From Fimenecus sp045531435 (GTDB taxonomy: Bacteria > Bacillota > Clostridia > Oscillospirales > Acutalibacteraceae), in the NCBI GenBank assembly GCA_045531435.1, contig JAZSDZ010000100.1, forward strand, positions 1 to 37,335: DNA of 37,335 nt, written 5' to 3'. Below, in pieces: positions 37,162 through 37,335 of the stretch; positions within the stretch are counted from its first letter, which is position 1, and each line of letters starts with the position of its first letter. Under the pieces are notes generated by a model. It made no database searches and was not told the origin of the DNA. It was given only the letters and a program-made list of their open reading frames with translations. Position numbers and translations under genes: made by a program.

Positions 37162-37335
37162 GAAACTCCACCCGCGAAATCGGGTAGGACACAAAAACTG
37201 AACCTTGAAAATTAAACAACGACGAGATAAGTAAAAGGAACCCTGTAGATTCTTTGAGAGTACGGAAGTACGAAGCAGAGAAATACAAGAAACAGTAATT
37301 CTTTTGGATAACAAAAGAGTTAAAAAACGCTAAGC
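37162..37335 (+). other. Leader of an rRNA operon (rRNA begins beyond the window)
   Basis: After P2 comes ACCTTGAAAATTAAACAACG, a sequence type commonly seen before rRNA genes in Clostridia, then about 120 nt of purine-rich non-coding leader with a small AGTAC-GGA-AGTAC hairpin. No conserved 16S start is reached, so the rRNA identity is inferred from tandem promoters and leader. The gap 36881-37335 holds no protein gene I can support. Confidence 0.65.

Noticed and set aside
37015..37314. Short frames in the right-end region
   Set aside because: They overlap tandem rRNA promoters and the leader and have no ribosome sites.

Overview
The window is 37,335 bases from a low-GC, spore-forming Gram-positive chromosome, most likely an Oscillospirales/Ruminococcaceae gut bacterium. 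The evidence is a type I dockerin protein, SpoIIQ-like and SleB-like sporulation proteins, a Firmicutes-type LexA box, an intact rimP-nusA-ylxR-ylxQ-infB-rbfA operon, and tandem rRNA promoters with TTGACA/TATAAT boxes. The family assignment is inferred from gene content only.

Layout. (1) 1-301: 3' end of valS. (2) 573-3034 (-): a compact restriction-modification module, made of a single-chain nuclease/N6-methylase/specificity protein behind a small ribbon-helix-helix protein whose promoter is embedded in a 34-bp palindrome. The module sits between two nearly identical terminators. (3) 3155-4366 (-): iron-dependent alcohol dehydrogenase. (4) 4505-12132 (-): translation operon rimP-nusA-ylxR(rnpM)-ylxQ-infB-rbfA-nrnA-truB-ribF from a clear promoter at 12222-12250. 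(5) 12431-13057: a small hypothetical gene (-) and a small secreted hydrophobic peptide gene (+) with its own consensus promoter and terminator. (6) 13068-17290 (+): the most unusual part, a six-gene cassette (HTH/sigma-like regulator, coiled coil, baseplate/collagen/SGNH-hydrolase protein, GH25 lysozyme, XhlA-like protein, holin). Its consensus promoter is followed directly by a perfect LexA box, CGAACAAATGTTCG, and no capsid, terminase or integrase gene is present. (7) 17370-18746 (+): secreted PHP-domain protein. (8) 19071-21140 (-): EF-G-like GTPase. (9) 21472-23858 (+): murD, a Nudix hydrolase and maf. (10) 23927-25984 (+): two tandem membrane-anchored paralogues of an unrecognised domain; a third copy fused to a dockerin lies at 29502-30416. 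(11) 26152-29260 (+): DRTGG / ATPase / sensory-type [FeFe]-hydrogenase / DRTGG / PHP operon. (12) 30459-31673 (-): phosphopantetheinyl transferase and a SpoIIQ-like peptidase. (13) 32050-33758 (+): lexA with its own SOS box, then trpS. (14) 33995-36087 (+): murT and a gatD-like gene lacking the catalytic cysteine. (15) 36179-36880 (-): SleB-like cortex hydrolase. (16) 36985-37335: tandem rRNA promoters and leader; the rRNA itself begins beyond the window.

How the parts connect. lexA and the lysis cassette carry closely similar SOS boxes, so DNA damage should induce a holin, a lysozyme and a surface-type hydrolase together. This could be a domesticated phage module for programmed lysis or for holin-dependent release of protein. 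The hydrogenase operon looks like a sensor/signalling module rather than a catalytic one. Cell-wall functions (murD, murT/gatD-like, SleB, SpoIIQ-like, GH25) are frequent. MITE-like elements with GTCATTCTGAG/CTCAGAATGAC ends and GGCGGGG palindromes fill many gaps between genes.
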